Assembly: GCA_018257865.1 (NCBI GenBank)
Contig: JAEUBA010000034.1
Coordinates: 241,320 to 305,319 of the forward strand
DNA: 64,000 nucleotides
Direction of reading: 5' to 3'
From: Stereocaulon alpinum
Taxonomy: Eukaryota; Ascomycota; Lecanoromycetes; Lecanorales; Stereocaulaceae
Part shown: piece after piece, positions 25,309 to 37,154 of the stretch
Numbering within the stretch: the first letter of the stretch is position 1
Layout of the letters: every line of letters starts with the position of its first letter
Program-made: the position numbers and the translations under genes
Notes under the pieces: generated by a model
Seen by the model: the letters and a program-made list of their open reading frames with translations, nothing else
Databases searched by the model: none
Told to the model about the DNA's origin: nothing

Positions 25309-27203
25309 ATGAGATCCCTCTGGAGACAATGTCAGACTTGTAGAAAATTACAGTCAAATTATAGTTCTATATCGAGGACCTCGAACGATGGCAGGCTTGG
25401 CTTCCAAGCCTTATCAAAGGGGCCTCAGAATCGGCCTCGAAGGCTGTTGTCGAACGGGAGAGTAGCCTCTACCTTAATAGATGAGGACATATTCACCAGC
25501 TCTGGAGTAATAAACAAAGATCCGACGATATATGCACTATCAACAGCACCAGGACGAGCAGCCATTGCTGTCATCAGGATTTCTGGGCCACTATGTCTAA
25601 CAGTGTACCATTCACTCTGCCCCGGAAAGCAACGGCCGAGGCCTCGATTTGCAACGTTACGAACCCTCCATGATCGAGGCGAAGACGGCGGAGTGCTTGA
25701 TTCCAGCGCACTGGTCTTTTACTTCCCCGCGCCAGAAACTGCTACTGGCGAAGACGTTCTCGAACTGCATGTCCATGGAGGACCGGCAGTTGTTAAAGCG
25801 GTCCTAGCCGCAATTCCAAGACCTTTCCAGGGACTGTCTCAGGCTATACGCTATGCCGAGCCTGGAGAATTCACTCGGCGAGCGTTTTATAACAATAGGC
25901 TTGATCTTCTGCAGGTGGAAGCACTGGGAGATACCTTAGCTGCCGAAACAGAGCAGCAACGCCGATTGGCTGTTAGAGGTAGTGCGAGCAATCTCACTGA
26001 GCGCTACGAGTCATGGAGAAAGGACCTTTTGTATGCCAGAGGAGAATTGGAAGCTCTGATCGACTTCTCTGAAGACCAGCATTTTGACGAGTCACCCGCG
26101 AAACTGTGCGCCTCTGTTGCCGAACAAATTAATGACCTGAAAGACCAACTGCAAGCCAATGTCCAAAATGCCTCTCGAGGCGAACTGTTGCGAAATGGCA
26201 TCAACATAGCCCTCGTTGGTGCGCCAAATGCAGGGAAGAGTTCTTTACTCAACCAGATCGTCGGAAGAGAGGCAGCCATTGTCAGTAGTGAACCTGGAAC
26301 TACGAGAGATGTCGTTGATGTCAATGTCGATATTGGGGGCTTCTATTGCAGATTCGGCGACCTTGCTGGACTGAGGAACGCATCCCTGACTTCAGGTCCG
26401 CAAAAAGTTGGAGAGATAGAGCAAGAAGGCATGCGGAGGGCTAAGAAACGTGCATTGGCTGCTGATGTCGTGATCGCTGTAATTTCCGCCGAATCAGTTG
26501 TAAGCAAGAAATCGACGACAGGCACAACAGTCATAGGAATGGTCGACGAGGAAGTCCTAGAAGTACTGAAGCAGTGCGATCTACAGCGACAGAAGATCAT
26601 TTGCGTTCTCAACAAAGTAGACCAATTTCAAAGTCATCAACAGCGAGAAGGCCAGCTCTCGAAACTTTCGCGACACTCCGTTCTGCGGGAATTGATGGAC
26701 GCGTCATGCACGAGACTGTATGCCGTCTCTTGCGAGGATGCCCAGGAGACTAAGTCCAGATCCCACGACGCAGGTGGTATCCAGTTATTCCTGAATGAAC
26801 TTACTCATCTCTTTCGAAGCATGACCACTGCCGTGGGCCCCGACGGTGTAGAAAGATTCGAAAACAACTCAGACTCATGCTGGGCAGAGTCCTTAGGCGC
26901 TAGCGAGCGTCAGCGGATACTGCTGCTTCAATGCCTTCAGTACCTAGAGGACTTCTTAACTGTAGTACAACCTGGTCCGAACGGCCAAAGAGCGGCATCA
27001 GATGATGAGGACGAAATCGACGTAGTAGTCGCAGCTGAACACCTACGATCTGCTGCTGATTGCCTAGCAAAAATCACAGGAAGAGGCGAAGCTGGCGACG
27101 TAGAAGAAGTTTTAGGCGTCGTTTTCGAAAAGCACGTTCCCCTCCGCTTGGAACGTTTCGTATCATGTCTAACTCAACAGGCAGGTTCTGCGTGGGCAAA
27201 TGA
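25309..27203 (+). CDS. MSS1: mitochondrial tRNA modification GTPase (MnmE/Mss1 family)
   Basis: Exons 25309-27131 and 27185-27203 encode 613 residues. With its partner Mto1 (MnmG) the enzyme modifies the wobble uridine of some mitochondrial tRNAs. A basic presequence of about 55 residues precedes the tetrahydrofolate-binding domain (IYALSTAPGRAAIAVIRISGP). The inserted G domain has G1 GAPNAGKSS at 304 and NKVD as G4; G3 reads D-L-A-G rather than the usual D-T-A-G. Read without splicing, the frame runs to TAA 27216 and lacks the family C-terminus. Removing a 53-nt intron with a GC donor (27132), a CTAAC branch site and a CAG acceptor gives the canonical end F-C-V-G-K, whose cysteine is catalytic in bacterial MnmE. 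Confidence 0.92.
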
Positions 27204-28353
27204 CCCGATACCATAAAATCGATATCCGCTACAGAAACGACCGATATGTATTATTCAGATCCGATGCTCCCAGCTACCCCTGCTACCGAAAAGGGGTATA
27301 TAAATGGGAACAACAAGCGCCCTTACAGGGCTACATATAGGGGGCCCCGTCCAGAGATCTAGTAATCACTCAATCAGACTTTGATATTCCAACATCTATC
27401 CAATATATCATAACCAATCCAAACCCCAACGTAGAACCCAACACCCCATTCAACAATAACCCTTAACCATATACCAACACCATAAACATCACCCATACCT
27501 AACCCCCCTATAACCCCAGCCCCAAGAACCCCCGCGTAACAAACATCTCCATGGTACTTCCCACTACCACTCTCCCCCCTCCCTGCTCAGAGGTCTCGAG
27601 CAGAGGCGCACCCCCCGCCTTAGGCATCCCCCTCTCATCATCCCTTCCACTCCCCTATGGATTCACTAAAAAGACACCGCGTAATCAATCATAGGTAACG
27701 GTGTCTAGAGACATAACTCGAAAAAAGACCATAAATATGGCAAAGAACTACTTTCAAAGGAGCTAGTCTAGAACCATAGATCGATAGAGTGGAGGATAAC
27801 GAGCATAAACGGCTCCATCGCTAAAACCACACAGCAGGAAATTGAATCAATATGGAGGTCCAAAAGGACTGCCACGAGGGCACAGAGAAGGGTGTCCTAG
27901 GCCCAAAAATGTCTGAGCTGCGATGGAATGAGATGAGATGGGGAGGGTAAAGTGCACAAGACGAGAACATCATGCGAAGAGCAGGGAACAGCTATCTTAT
28001 GACTCAGATCATAGTTCCCACTTATTTATCTACTACTTAAAACAATATCTCTGAGAATAGACATACATCTAGAAGAGGGAATGGTGTTAGGCGGGGGATG
28101 TGATTGAAGAACGTGCAGAAGTTGGATATAGACGGTGCCACTCTATTTCAGAGTCTTCTAAATCATGCTCTTGACAAAGCCAATTGATGTACTTCTTCTT
28201 TCGCGTCATAGTCCAACAAAGCAGACGCAATAAGCATAGGGTATCTCGCTTAGCAAACGCTCACTGCTATTGATACATGCGGTTGCAACATCTCCGTAAC
28301 ATATTATCTTACAAGCCCGACCAAAAACACACCAACAATCCCTCAGCAGCCAT
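27204..28353. other. 1.15-kb intergenic region with a TATA-like site
   Basis: A GTATATAAAT element lies near 27297, followed by AC-rich sequence, but no convincing frame follows it. It could serve an unannotated transcript or be chance. No other feature was seen. Confidence 0.4.
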
Positions 28354-29607
28354 CTAAGCAGCCCAACTCCCAAAATACGTAGTACCCCAAGCTTTGAAAA
28401 CGCCATCATTCCATCCTATCATTGCGCCCCGTAGTCCCGCCGTTCCAAGCTTGCCTTCATGAACCATAACACTCCCCGTGTCAGCAACGACCCAGACTTT
28501 CTCCGAGATATGAGGTGGTAGGGTAGTGCTGTAGACAATACCGAAGACTAGCATCAACCCTAGCACAGCCAGGCCGCTGAACATCGTAAACCAGGGCCGC
28601 CGCATCTTCACGCCCCGCCATCTCGTACTGCTATGCACAGAAGCTAAGACAACAATGTCGAGGACCTGTAGTATAATTGCGATACTCGTCCCGGCGACGG
28701 TAACTTTGAGCCAAGCCTTTTGTTGACTGCCTGGAATGAGTATGCATCCAACGCCCTTGGCGAAAGTCTGCTCAACCGGCCAGACGTTGCAGTTTCCATC
28801 GAGGACAGCCACACCGAAAGGTTGGAAGATGGGACTGCACCAAGAGACAGAAGGCTCAGTGGCTTTGGCGGCACCGACGGCGTGTACGAGACCGAATATT
28901 TGGAGAAGCAACACGCCGAGGAGGAGAGCAAGTGCCATGAGCGCTATATAGAGCGGTTTGGACGTAAAGAGTGGAGGGAGTTCTGTGTTTCGTGGGAGAG
29001 ATGTGTCGGAAGCGTTGTCGTTGACTGAGCCTAGCACTATCGCGACTCCGTCCTCCAGACTGCCGGACTGCCCTATTCCGTGCTCATGGAGTAGGTTGTC
29101 TTCTGCAGAGTGCCTCCTGCGGAGAGTCAATGCTTCGCATAGTCGCGTGAGAAGGCTGTATTGTTCAATGATGAGGAAGAGTACTTGCGCCATGCTGCCG
29201 GCATCGATGACGAGCACGAGTGGTGTCCATGTCAGGATCTTGTCGGGACTGAAGCCGGTGGATATGTACGCTTGAGCTGTGATGGCTATTGTGAAGACTG
29301 TAGCGACTAAACACCATATCTGAACCGTTTGCCATTTCACAACTCGGATGATCACCACGGGAATGTGGACAAGGAGGACGATGATAGTATAGATCCATGG
29401 AAGCAAGGCACCGCCTATGTCAGGCCGTAGATAGGATGGCCCGCCGAAGGAAAGAATGGGTTGATTAGTGACTTGGGCCCATGTGATGTTCGAATATGGG
29501 CTGACACTCGCATTGAGGTCTAGCGGGCATTGCTCAAGAGATGATGCGATGGCAAGACTGAGGAACAAGAAAATTGAGAGCGTAATGAGGGCGACTTTAT
29601 GAACCAT
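28354..29607 (-). CDS. polytopic membrane protein, uncharacterised fungal family
   Basis: A single exon of 417 residues starting at ATG 29607-29605. A signal peptide (LITLSIFLFLSLAIASS) is followed by a short lumenal segment with two N-glycosylation sequons, then about six hydrophobic helices: WIYTIIVLLVHIPVVII; QIWCLVATVFTIAITAQAY; a helix through WTPLVLVIDAG; a long helix with LMALALLLGVLLLQIFG; TVAGTSIAIILQVLDIVVLA; and FSGLAVLGLMLVFGIVY. A hydrophilic loop of about 55 residues separates helices 3 and 4. No transporter or receptor signature is recognised. Membrane location is firm; function is unknown. Confidence 0.7.
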   Translation of the reverse strand: MVHKVALITLSIFLFLSLAIASSLEQCPLDLNASVSPYSNITWAQVTNQPILSFGGPSYLRPDIGGALLPWIYTIIVLLVHIPVVIIRVVKWQTVQIWCLVATVFTIAITAQAYISTGFSPDKILTWTPLVLVIDAGSMAQVLFLIIEQYSLLTRLCEALTLRRRHSAEDNLLHEHGIGQSGSLEDGVAIVLGSVNDNASDTSLPRNTELPPLFTSKPLYIALMALALLLGVLLLQIFGLVHAVGAAKATEPSVSWCSPIFQPFGVAVLDGNCNVWPVEQTFAKGVGCILIPGSQQKAWLKVTVAGTSIAIILQVLDIVVLASVHSSTRWRGVKMRRPWFTMFSGLAVLGLMLVFGIVYSTTLPPHISEKVWVVADTGSVMVHEGKLGTAGLRGAMIGWNDGVFKAWGTTYFGSWAA

Positions 29608-32600
29608 TCAGACAGTTGAGTGGGTGGGCAGATCTTCCTGATGAATGGGAAAAGAGATAGATGAAACGTCAAAAGTAGAGTCTTGAAAATCGAATTCATA
29701 CCTACACTTTGAACAGTATGGCTCGGTCTGCGCCACGCAGAATACTTGGAACCTTACCTTATGTTGACCGGTCGGATCAGAGTGTAGGAGACACGCTGGC
29801 CATTGTTTCATACAGCCGCGACGAGGATGTGACTCTTAAAACTGAGTCACCTCGCAACGTCAGCACACATGTGTCGCCGCCGAACGAAAGGACAAGACAG
29901 GAATCAATCCGAAGTTGCGATGAGGCTGAGCGCTTTCGGCCCAATTGTTACCCGTTTCCTCGGAGCTCGAGGCTACCGAATGTTACCGTGCTTCCATTTT
30001 GAGGGAGAATCCAGTCTCAATTGGCGCTTGAGTGCGGGCTCGGGCTTATGACCTTTGTGCTAGGATTGCGGGCCATATCTCCAATATTGCTATTAGACGC
30101 TGTCTCAATGAGTGGCTCACGTTGCAGCGGCTTCCAGAGAGTTGGCCTGTACGTTTCTACGCATGGCGCAATGATTAGAAGTCCAACTCTACTTTCCATG
30201 TAAAGGCAAAGGTGGAAGTAGAGACGAATGAGATGCGAGCTTTAGAGAGTGGATATGAGACGTCACTGACAGAGTCTGTGAGTGTTATTGTCTGGAAAAG
30301 GAAAGGGGGAGCGAAGGAGGGGCAATGGCTGGAGGAAGGTGCGTGGCTGGGCTGCTCCGCCACCAAGCCACTAATGTTAGTATGGGCGGATTGGGCGCGA
30401 CACTTCCTTGATAGGTACTTCGTGCCAGCACATGGTACCAGGACAGGAAGAAGAGAGCCTCGCAACGATGCGTCGAGCTCCACGGCCTCAGTTTGTAGCC
30501 GGTGATAACGAACATGTGGTGGCGAAGGACACGTAAGCACGAGAAAGGCAATTCGCACGAGCATCTTTAACGCGTCTGGAGTGAAACAAAAGCCACACTC
30601 ATTCCCTCGTCAGCCAAGCAGTATGTCCGAGCATACGCGTCAGGGAAGACAGGTCTCGCAAGGAGGAAGGCTGAAGTAAACAGCGAAAGTGAGATTGAAG
30701 ACAAAGCCGGTTTCTACTTGACAGACCCTGGAAAACGTGAGCCGCAGAGAAGAGCCAGAGGAGAAAACCTCTTATAGGTGGTCGAGGACGTGCGTCCTTG
30801 GCTTATGGATGACAAGAATAAAGAAAGGTTGAGGCTGAGGAATTGAAAGGATTCTTGTCCACTTGGATCCGCAATGGAAGGAACTATCAGAAGGATCCTA
30901 CCGCTCAACCGGCCATTCGTAGGGCTGCAACCCGTAGAGCCCTAGAGGGAGACCTAGAGCTCGCCCTTCAAGCGGGAGGGCGGCTGGTTCCGGGGACCGA
31001 TCTTGTCGCCTAAGTGACTAGCTCCAGAGCGCTCTCTAACCCCCCCAAGGGTGCCCGGGCGTCCGCCCTATGAGTGACTGGCTGGGCTGGTTGCCTGGTT
31101 GAGCGGTAACCCCTTCTTTGACCCGCCATATCCTTCGGCCAGCAGCACGTTTCCCAGGACCAATACATGATCAAAATCTTCTTTTTACCCTACAGTATCG
31201 TTGACCCATTGTACAGTTTCAATATAGAATACTTTCCGGCAACTACGTCTCTGTAAGAACAGGCCACGACACCTTATATCAGTCAGAAGTACTTGGTATG
31301 TGAGGAAAGGCGGCATCGACAAGCCTTCTCACGAACTACCCCTGTCTAGACTTCAGTCGAACGTCAAAGGATTCGAAAGAAGCGAGGTGTGTCTCACAGA
31401 GGTCGAGGCTAAGGTTTAGGATGCAGGACTCCGGCGCTCATGCTCCCTTCGTAGCTAGTGCTAGCGCTTACGAATTCAGGTACATGTATGCTACTCCATT
31501 CTTGATAAATCCCATGATGTATGGATTTCCTTCAGGGTCAGAGGATTTGGCAGTGAGGCGATTGGAACGACAATGTCGTTATCCAGTGTCCACACTAGAA
31601 AACTAACGCGACTACAAGGTTGCATATCGCATATCTTCTCAGCTTTCCTCCTGGATTTTGAATTTGCTGTGCGATTGCTAGTCAAACATCTCATGTGTAG
31701 AATCTAAGTAATTTCCGTCATGAAAATTGAGAGATCCACAGTCTCGATTAGCACATTCACAGAGTACTGACCGCTTGACAAATTTCCGAATTACCCTGCG
31801 TCGGTTGATATCTATGATCAGAGATGCTGCGTTTGGAGGACCAGAAAGCCAGAACCAGCCAAATAGACTCCAAGCAGAGTCCCGCATACTGAAGTCAAAG
31901 TCAAGACAGCAGGACAATGCTGCAACGACAATCCGAGGCTCGAGGAAAGCAATTCGATAATCGCACGCAGATTCTGGTAAATACGACTCAAAACGCTCAT
32001 AAAGTCAGAAGTGGGAAAGAGTCAAGTTATATCTTAGCAAGACGACGGAAGGACTGATACACCAATACGCGACCCATAAATGGGATCGCCAGCCAGTAAC
32101 GACTTGTATCGCGCCTTTGACAGAAGAGTATGTCGCACCTGCTGAAGAGATACGACAGGTAGCCAGCAGCACAATAAAACTATTGATCCCAGCGTTGCCG
32201 AGGTCGCGGAGTGGTACCTGCGTACGGGAATTGGCGTGTTGACGTTGACAGAAAGTCTGGGCACCGCACTGATGTTAACGCTCGTGGTGGGTAGGGATGT
32301 GAGCACTGCATTCACGGTAGTTGCTTGGGTCCCAGTCGCTGGTACCATGCTTGCTGTCTCATGGAAAGTCTGTTCTTGGGAACTGCCCAAGTCGAGGCAC
32401 GGAAACGACATAGAGTCGCGAATTCTGATAATGACAGCTTCACGTTCAGCCTAAGATGCATCTGCTCCAATGAGATACCGCGAATTCTTTCAACACTTAC
32501 TATCGAATACCACCAATTACTGCATGGGACCTACATAGGCGAAATGGAGACCTGCTGTAAAGAGTACCTCCAGGTGCTAAACACTAAGGATAGATGATAG

Positions 32601-32727
32601 AACATGACTTCTCGTGAGAAGCGGAGTGGAACTCATACATTCGATTAGTATTTAAGATGTTGCCTATAATAAAAAAAATATGATGATGTTATGTGTCTTT
32701 GGCACTCAACCCTCGTTCCTAGACTCT
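29608..32727. other. gene-poor 3-kb stretch
   Basis: No recognisable domain. A purine-rich frame near 30620-30960 is interrupted by several stops and could be a decayed coding remnant. It runs into an unusually GC-rich patch at about 30930-31130. A minus-strand Ser/Thr-rich frame with a hydrophobic segment (32034-32411) may belong to a gene with the exon listed next, but no join could be established. Confidence 0.35.
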
Positions 32728-33110
32728 TCAACTGGTAGCCACGGACATAGATGGATCATAGTACACCACGTCGCCGAGCCCAACATACCCCAATTCGTCA
32801 TCAAATACACCAAAAAATGTCTCAAGAACATCTTCCTTGATGAAGTCACCAAGCTCTTCAGCTGCGCCAGCCCACATCCTCCAAGTCAGCTTGCCGGTAA
32901 GAGGATGCAGATCGAGCTTCGCATTTCCGTGGATAAGAGTCATCTCTTTTGTTCCCATGGAAGCGTCGGGATATACAAGCACTTCTCGATTGTATTGATT
33001 CGCAAGTGTGGCGAAAAGAAAGTTGATATTCCGCAGGTAGAGAACGACATCGCAGCTGGTTATTTCTATTGTTCCTGTAGGTATGAATAGGCTTTCTTGG
33101 AAAACAGCTA
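32728..33110 (-). CDS. possible terminal exon of an unknown protein
   Basis: The minus strand is open for about 127 codons with ordinary protein-like composition (VLVYPDASMGTKEM, LTGKLTWRMWAGAAEELGDF, FGVFDDELGYVGLGDVVYYD) but has no good start. It is preceded by a textbook 3' splice site, CTAAC then CTTAG, ending at 33111. A further open piece (ENYVTVSTVSTVNCEPNG) lies upstream near 33200-33270. This suggests the last exon of a multi-exon gene, perhaps encoding a secreted protein, but exons upstream were not resolved and no family is recognised. Confidence 0.35.
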
Positions 33111-34729
33111 CTAAGCTTGTTAGTTGGTATCAATGTTACTTGGCCCTTCTCTCTTGAGTAGTTTGTCTGGTTTGAGATTCTTGTTGGTTCACGTCAACCC
33201 GTTGGGCTCACAATTGACGGTTGAAACGGTTGAAACAGTTACGTAGTTCTCAAGAGATGTGGCGGATTCCGCCTCAGGTTAAGCGTTCTGCCTGACAAGG
33301 CTAGCATTGGTCTGACCTCCGTTCCGAAGTTTACCCGGCGGAGCCAACTCCTTTGCGACTCATCATCCCCAACAATACTCATACTTTTCTGTGCGAGAGA
33401 CCCTTTGAGCGCACGCAGTAAGCGAGCCTCTTAGGAATGATTGGCACCTAATGAAAAGGGCTTTCAGAGGGTTAGGGTCATTTTTGGAGCTCGACAACCT
33501 CGCACTTAAAGCGTTCAAAAGTACTAGTAACTAATGGTACCATGCGACTCAAGCGTCCGATTTTCACAAGTCGACTTCTTAACGCTGAAACCTAGGTATG
33601 AAGCGTTTATTCGTATAGCCTAGACTACGAATACTACGCCGTAATGTTAATAAGCTTACATAAACTTTACTGTTGATGTTTGATGTCTCTAAATATGCAG
33701 GACAAGTGTTCGAGGGGTAATCTAGCAATCTTTGCACCAATGGGCGTTACTGTTCAACCTCTGCGTTACTAGACCGAAGATGGGTCAAGAGAGTGAGGCA
33801 CCGGGAGTCAAACCCCAGTGGAGGCCGCTCAAAGAGCTCTTCTCGTTGACCTTGCTCATTCCAGTAAGGTATATTTCCGCAGGTTCAAGAGCATGTTTCT
33901 CTCTATCGGAGATGACACTTCATCGAGCCCTATAGGTTGATATGCTGAAGGAACAACACGAACCCCAGCCACCAAAGAGGCCCCGCTTAGACGGCATGCC
34001 ATCAACGGTTGGAGCACAAGAAGTGGATGATTCGGCCATCCCTGCCCACCTGTCCTCAGGGATTGCAAGACCTCTGTCATGTACGAGAGGAGGAAGCCTG
34101 CCAATCCACGCATACGCTTCCAGGAAGAGACTATTTCAAAACATGAGACCCTGGTGTAGTAGTGTGTCTGTTGGCACTGTAGACGACACTACCTCCTGCT
34201 GGACATATAGGATAAATCTCTTCGAGTTGCGTAACACCGCTAACGCAAAAATAGAAGATCTCCGTCAAAGAAAGGGAAAATATCTCATTCCAGGTTCACA
34301 ATTGTTCTAGTGTGTGGAAGACAATACATTTCCACGCACTTCGCCTATTCGCGCAAGTGACGAGCAAGACAGGATACATAGGAACCTGGAAACCCACGCC
34401 AGCCATGTTTGACCACTCGATCTAGACATTTAACCCAGGTCCATAGCATAAGTCAATCAGTCATTCCCGCAACGTTAGCGATTACTGATCCTGCGCCAGC
34501 CAATACATGACATGTGGAAACCGACAAGCTGGTAAGACTTTTTATCCATCCATCTCAACATTTCTCAGATGAGAAGATCTGACGGCAACGGCTGAAAGGA
34601 GTATTGGTCATGAATGGGTCTTAATATCAGGTGGCCGGTCTGACGTTGTATTACCCGGCATCTCATGGACGGAATGAGCAAGAGACTGTCGATTACATTA
34701 CGTTAGTAGGTGGAAAAAGGAGTTCGAGA
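33111..34729. other. intergenic with one weak frame
   Basis: A plus-strand frame at 33942-34310 (122 codons, with a basic PKRPRLD patch) is the only sizeable one. It has no recognisable domain and is not called as a gene. Confidence 0.35.
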
Positions 34730-36284
34730 CTATTGCCTTACAAGTGGCATCTCAGAAGGCGACTTTGCATCAGACATACTAGGCGATTGTATGCTCGGTG
34801 ACCACGGATACGAGGTCCCTGTCGGCGCATTCATCGACTCTTGTTGCCTCAGGCGTTGCCTTTGACGCAAGAGAACGAAAAGAAGCGCCCCAATGATTGC
34901 CAACCCTATAATTCCACCCACTGTTCCGCCGGCTATGGCACCAGTATGGTTGGACTTGCTTGGGGCCGGGCTGATGCTTGGCGCTGATGAAGCACTCTGA
35001 CTAGGGCTGGCTGTAGGTGTGCAAACTGCTTTAAGGCTTTGTGAAAGCGATGTCTGCGGTCCTCGCGCCGCGGGTGCCATTCGGAATTGGCCGCTCTCAT
35101 AATCGACGAGTAGGTAATTGAATGTCAAATACATGCCACCTAGGAGCGGTTGGACAGTTGCAGGATTACTTTTGGCATTGTTTGCTATTGCTGTATCGAC
35201 GATTGATGTATTGGTAATAGCATAGTGTCCTGACTGGTCTGAACCTCTGTGTAGAGTTATGAGTTCCGAGTTTGGAATTACAGTCGTGTAATTATTGTCA
35301 AGTGTTATTGTTATACTGCCGTCTGGTGAGTTTGATGTGGGATATGTCAAGTTTGCGTATGAAGAATTGTAGTTAGTGACAGTCGCAAATTTGGAGGCCA
35401 CATCAGGTGTGAAGGTAAAACGGTACTGGAACGGTTCAATGCAGGCGATCATATTCTTGGAGAGGAGTGGCTCAGAGCTACCATTGGGGTGGTCGTATGT
35501 TATGCTGCTGACCGTGACCTGCAAGGGACATGGTTGCTGAAGCGACCAGTTGCCAAGAGGAAATGTAGTGAAATCCCCAGCAACTCTCGCAGAGTTATAT
35601 CCTCCGATGGTCAGTTCACCATCAGCTGGCGATAAAGACCGGTCGCCTGCGTATAAGCCCCATGCTTTTGAGGGCGCCACGTTCGCTTCTGTTACGGCTG
35701 CTAGGAAGGATGAGTTTAAGCCAAGTGGGAGACCTGCCTCGGTACCTTGATACATAAGAAGGTCAGTCAATCACATTTTCAATTGTTGAATAGCACTATG
35801 AGCACAAACCAGAAACGAGGTCGGAATCCTCAACCAACGGAAACCCCCAAACAGTCCCGTTCGAGTGAAAGTCCATAACGTCGTTGAAATAGACATAAGA
35901 CCCGGTAGCAGTTTCAGTATCAGCCTCACTTCCATTCCATCGATCCTTGATCGAGACCACAAAGCTTGAAGACTTTGAACTATCGTACACCCCTCCTTTC
36001 CCACCCACGCATGAGGTATTTGCTTCTGACACGCAGTCGAGCACATTAGACAGGCGAGTGTTGTTGAGAGCGGTTGAGGGTCGGAGGGAGAATATTTGGT
36101 TTGGGGACCCAATGCCGAGTTCTATGCCTCGAGTGACAGCGACACCATTGGTGGATACGGTCACGTTGCTCCAGGGGAGTGAGAGTGGAGCGACGGAGCA
36201 GTTTCCACTTGCGGCTATTGCCAGCTGGAGGGAGGAGAGGATGTAGATGGCCCTAAAGGACCACGGTGAGCTCCATGACACCAT
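34730..36284 (-). CDS. aspartic-peptidase-like membrane protein lacking catalytic motifs
   Basis: Exons 36284-35810 and 35745-34730 give 496 residues: a signal peptide (to about 26), an A1-fold lumenal or external domain rich in N-glycosylation sites, a Ser/Pro spacer, one membrane helix (about 428-451, GGIIGLAIIGALLFVLL) and a short basic-to-serine-rich cytosolic tail. The fold is suggested by GIELGIGSPNQIFSLRPSTALNNT and by the LTIGGYNSARV block. The first active-site position reads RPSTA instead of D-T/S-G, and the second region (ITLDNNYTTVIP) also lacks it, so it is probably not a peptidase. The intron (GTTTGT donor) may use an acceptor at 35746 or 12 bases later. A surface sensor or adhesion role would be inference. 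Confidence 0.75.
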
Positions 36285-37154
36285 GATGCTGGGCACACTG
36301 GTCTTCGCAAGGTTTCGATTTCCGACAATGCAATTGATCCTCGGCTCATAACAGTATCATGCGAGAGGTCAAGCTAGCACGGCAGACTCTACATCAAAGA
36401 ATCCATATCTAGAAGCCCACCTTTTTGCAAGAAAGACACAGGATGACGGGATAAGGCGGGCGACAAATACCAACGACTTGGGGCTGAGAACAATGCAGGA
36501 GTCTACTTGGGCCATGATTTCGGGAAGGAATCCTACGCTTGAGCGGGGAACGGGCAATGGCGTCTTTAGGGCCGCAAGCTTCAAACATCCATGTCGAATC
36601 GCAGCTTAGTATATGTAACGAAAGTGGGTCCTCGATGGGGGCTGAAACATTGAAGGCGTCGCTCGGTCTCGGCTTATTGGCTAGCCTTATCATATGCGCC
36701 GACGCTGGGAAGGTGGGCGGGCGGCGCAGCCATGATAGCTCAGCTGTTGGTGGGGGATGCGTTGGGGCATTTCAAGTCACGTTTTCTGCAGGATTGTGCA
36801 TTATCGTCTTGCACGTGTTTCGCTTATCAGAAGCCATTGGCGAGCTTCTTTCCTTGCCGTGGGCTATACTTCTCAAATAGTCAGAATGTCCTCGCCTATT
36901 TCGCCATTCAATAGTTTTACATATTCCGCACATCACTGGAATACTTAAGACAAGTCTGGAATGATGATGATTTCTTGCGCCCACTATGCTAAGAGTCCAG
37001 AATGAAACAATGAGGCATAAAGCGTACAAGGCTGAGGGTTTTCACGTCGCACATTTTCGTCAGCACGAAGCAATGATTGACTCTCAAGTACTATAAATAT
37101 AGGCGATGTTTGTCTGCTTGACCGTTCAACTACAGACAGCACAGACAGCGTCTG
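36285..37154. other. intergenic, nothing recognised
   Basis: Overlapping frames on both strands have no domain content. The region ends in a TATA-like box. Confidence 0.4.
37092..37099 (+). promoter_or_regulatory. TATA-like box upstream of the broken CorA-like gene
   Basis: TATAAATA lies about 60 bases before the first open codons of the CorA-like remnant, so it may be the remnant's own old promoter. Confidence 0.3.
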
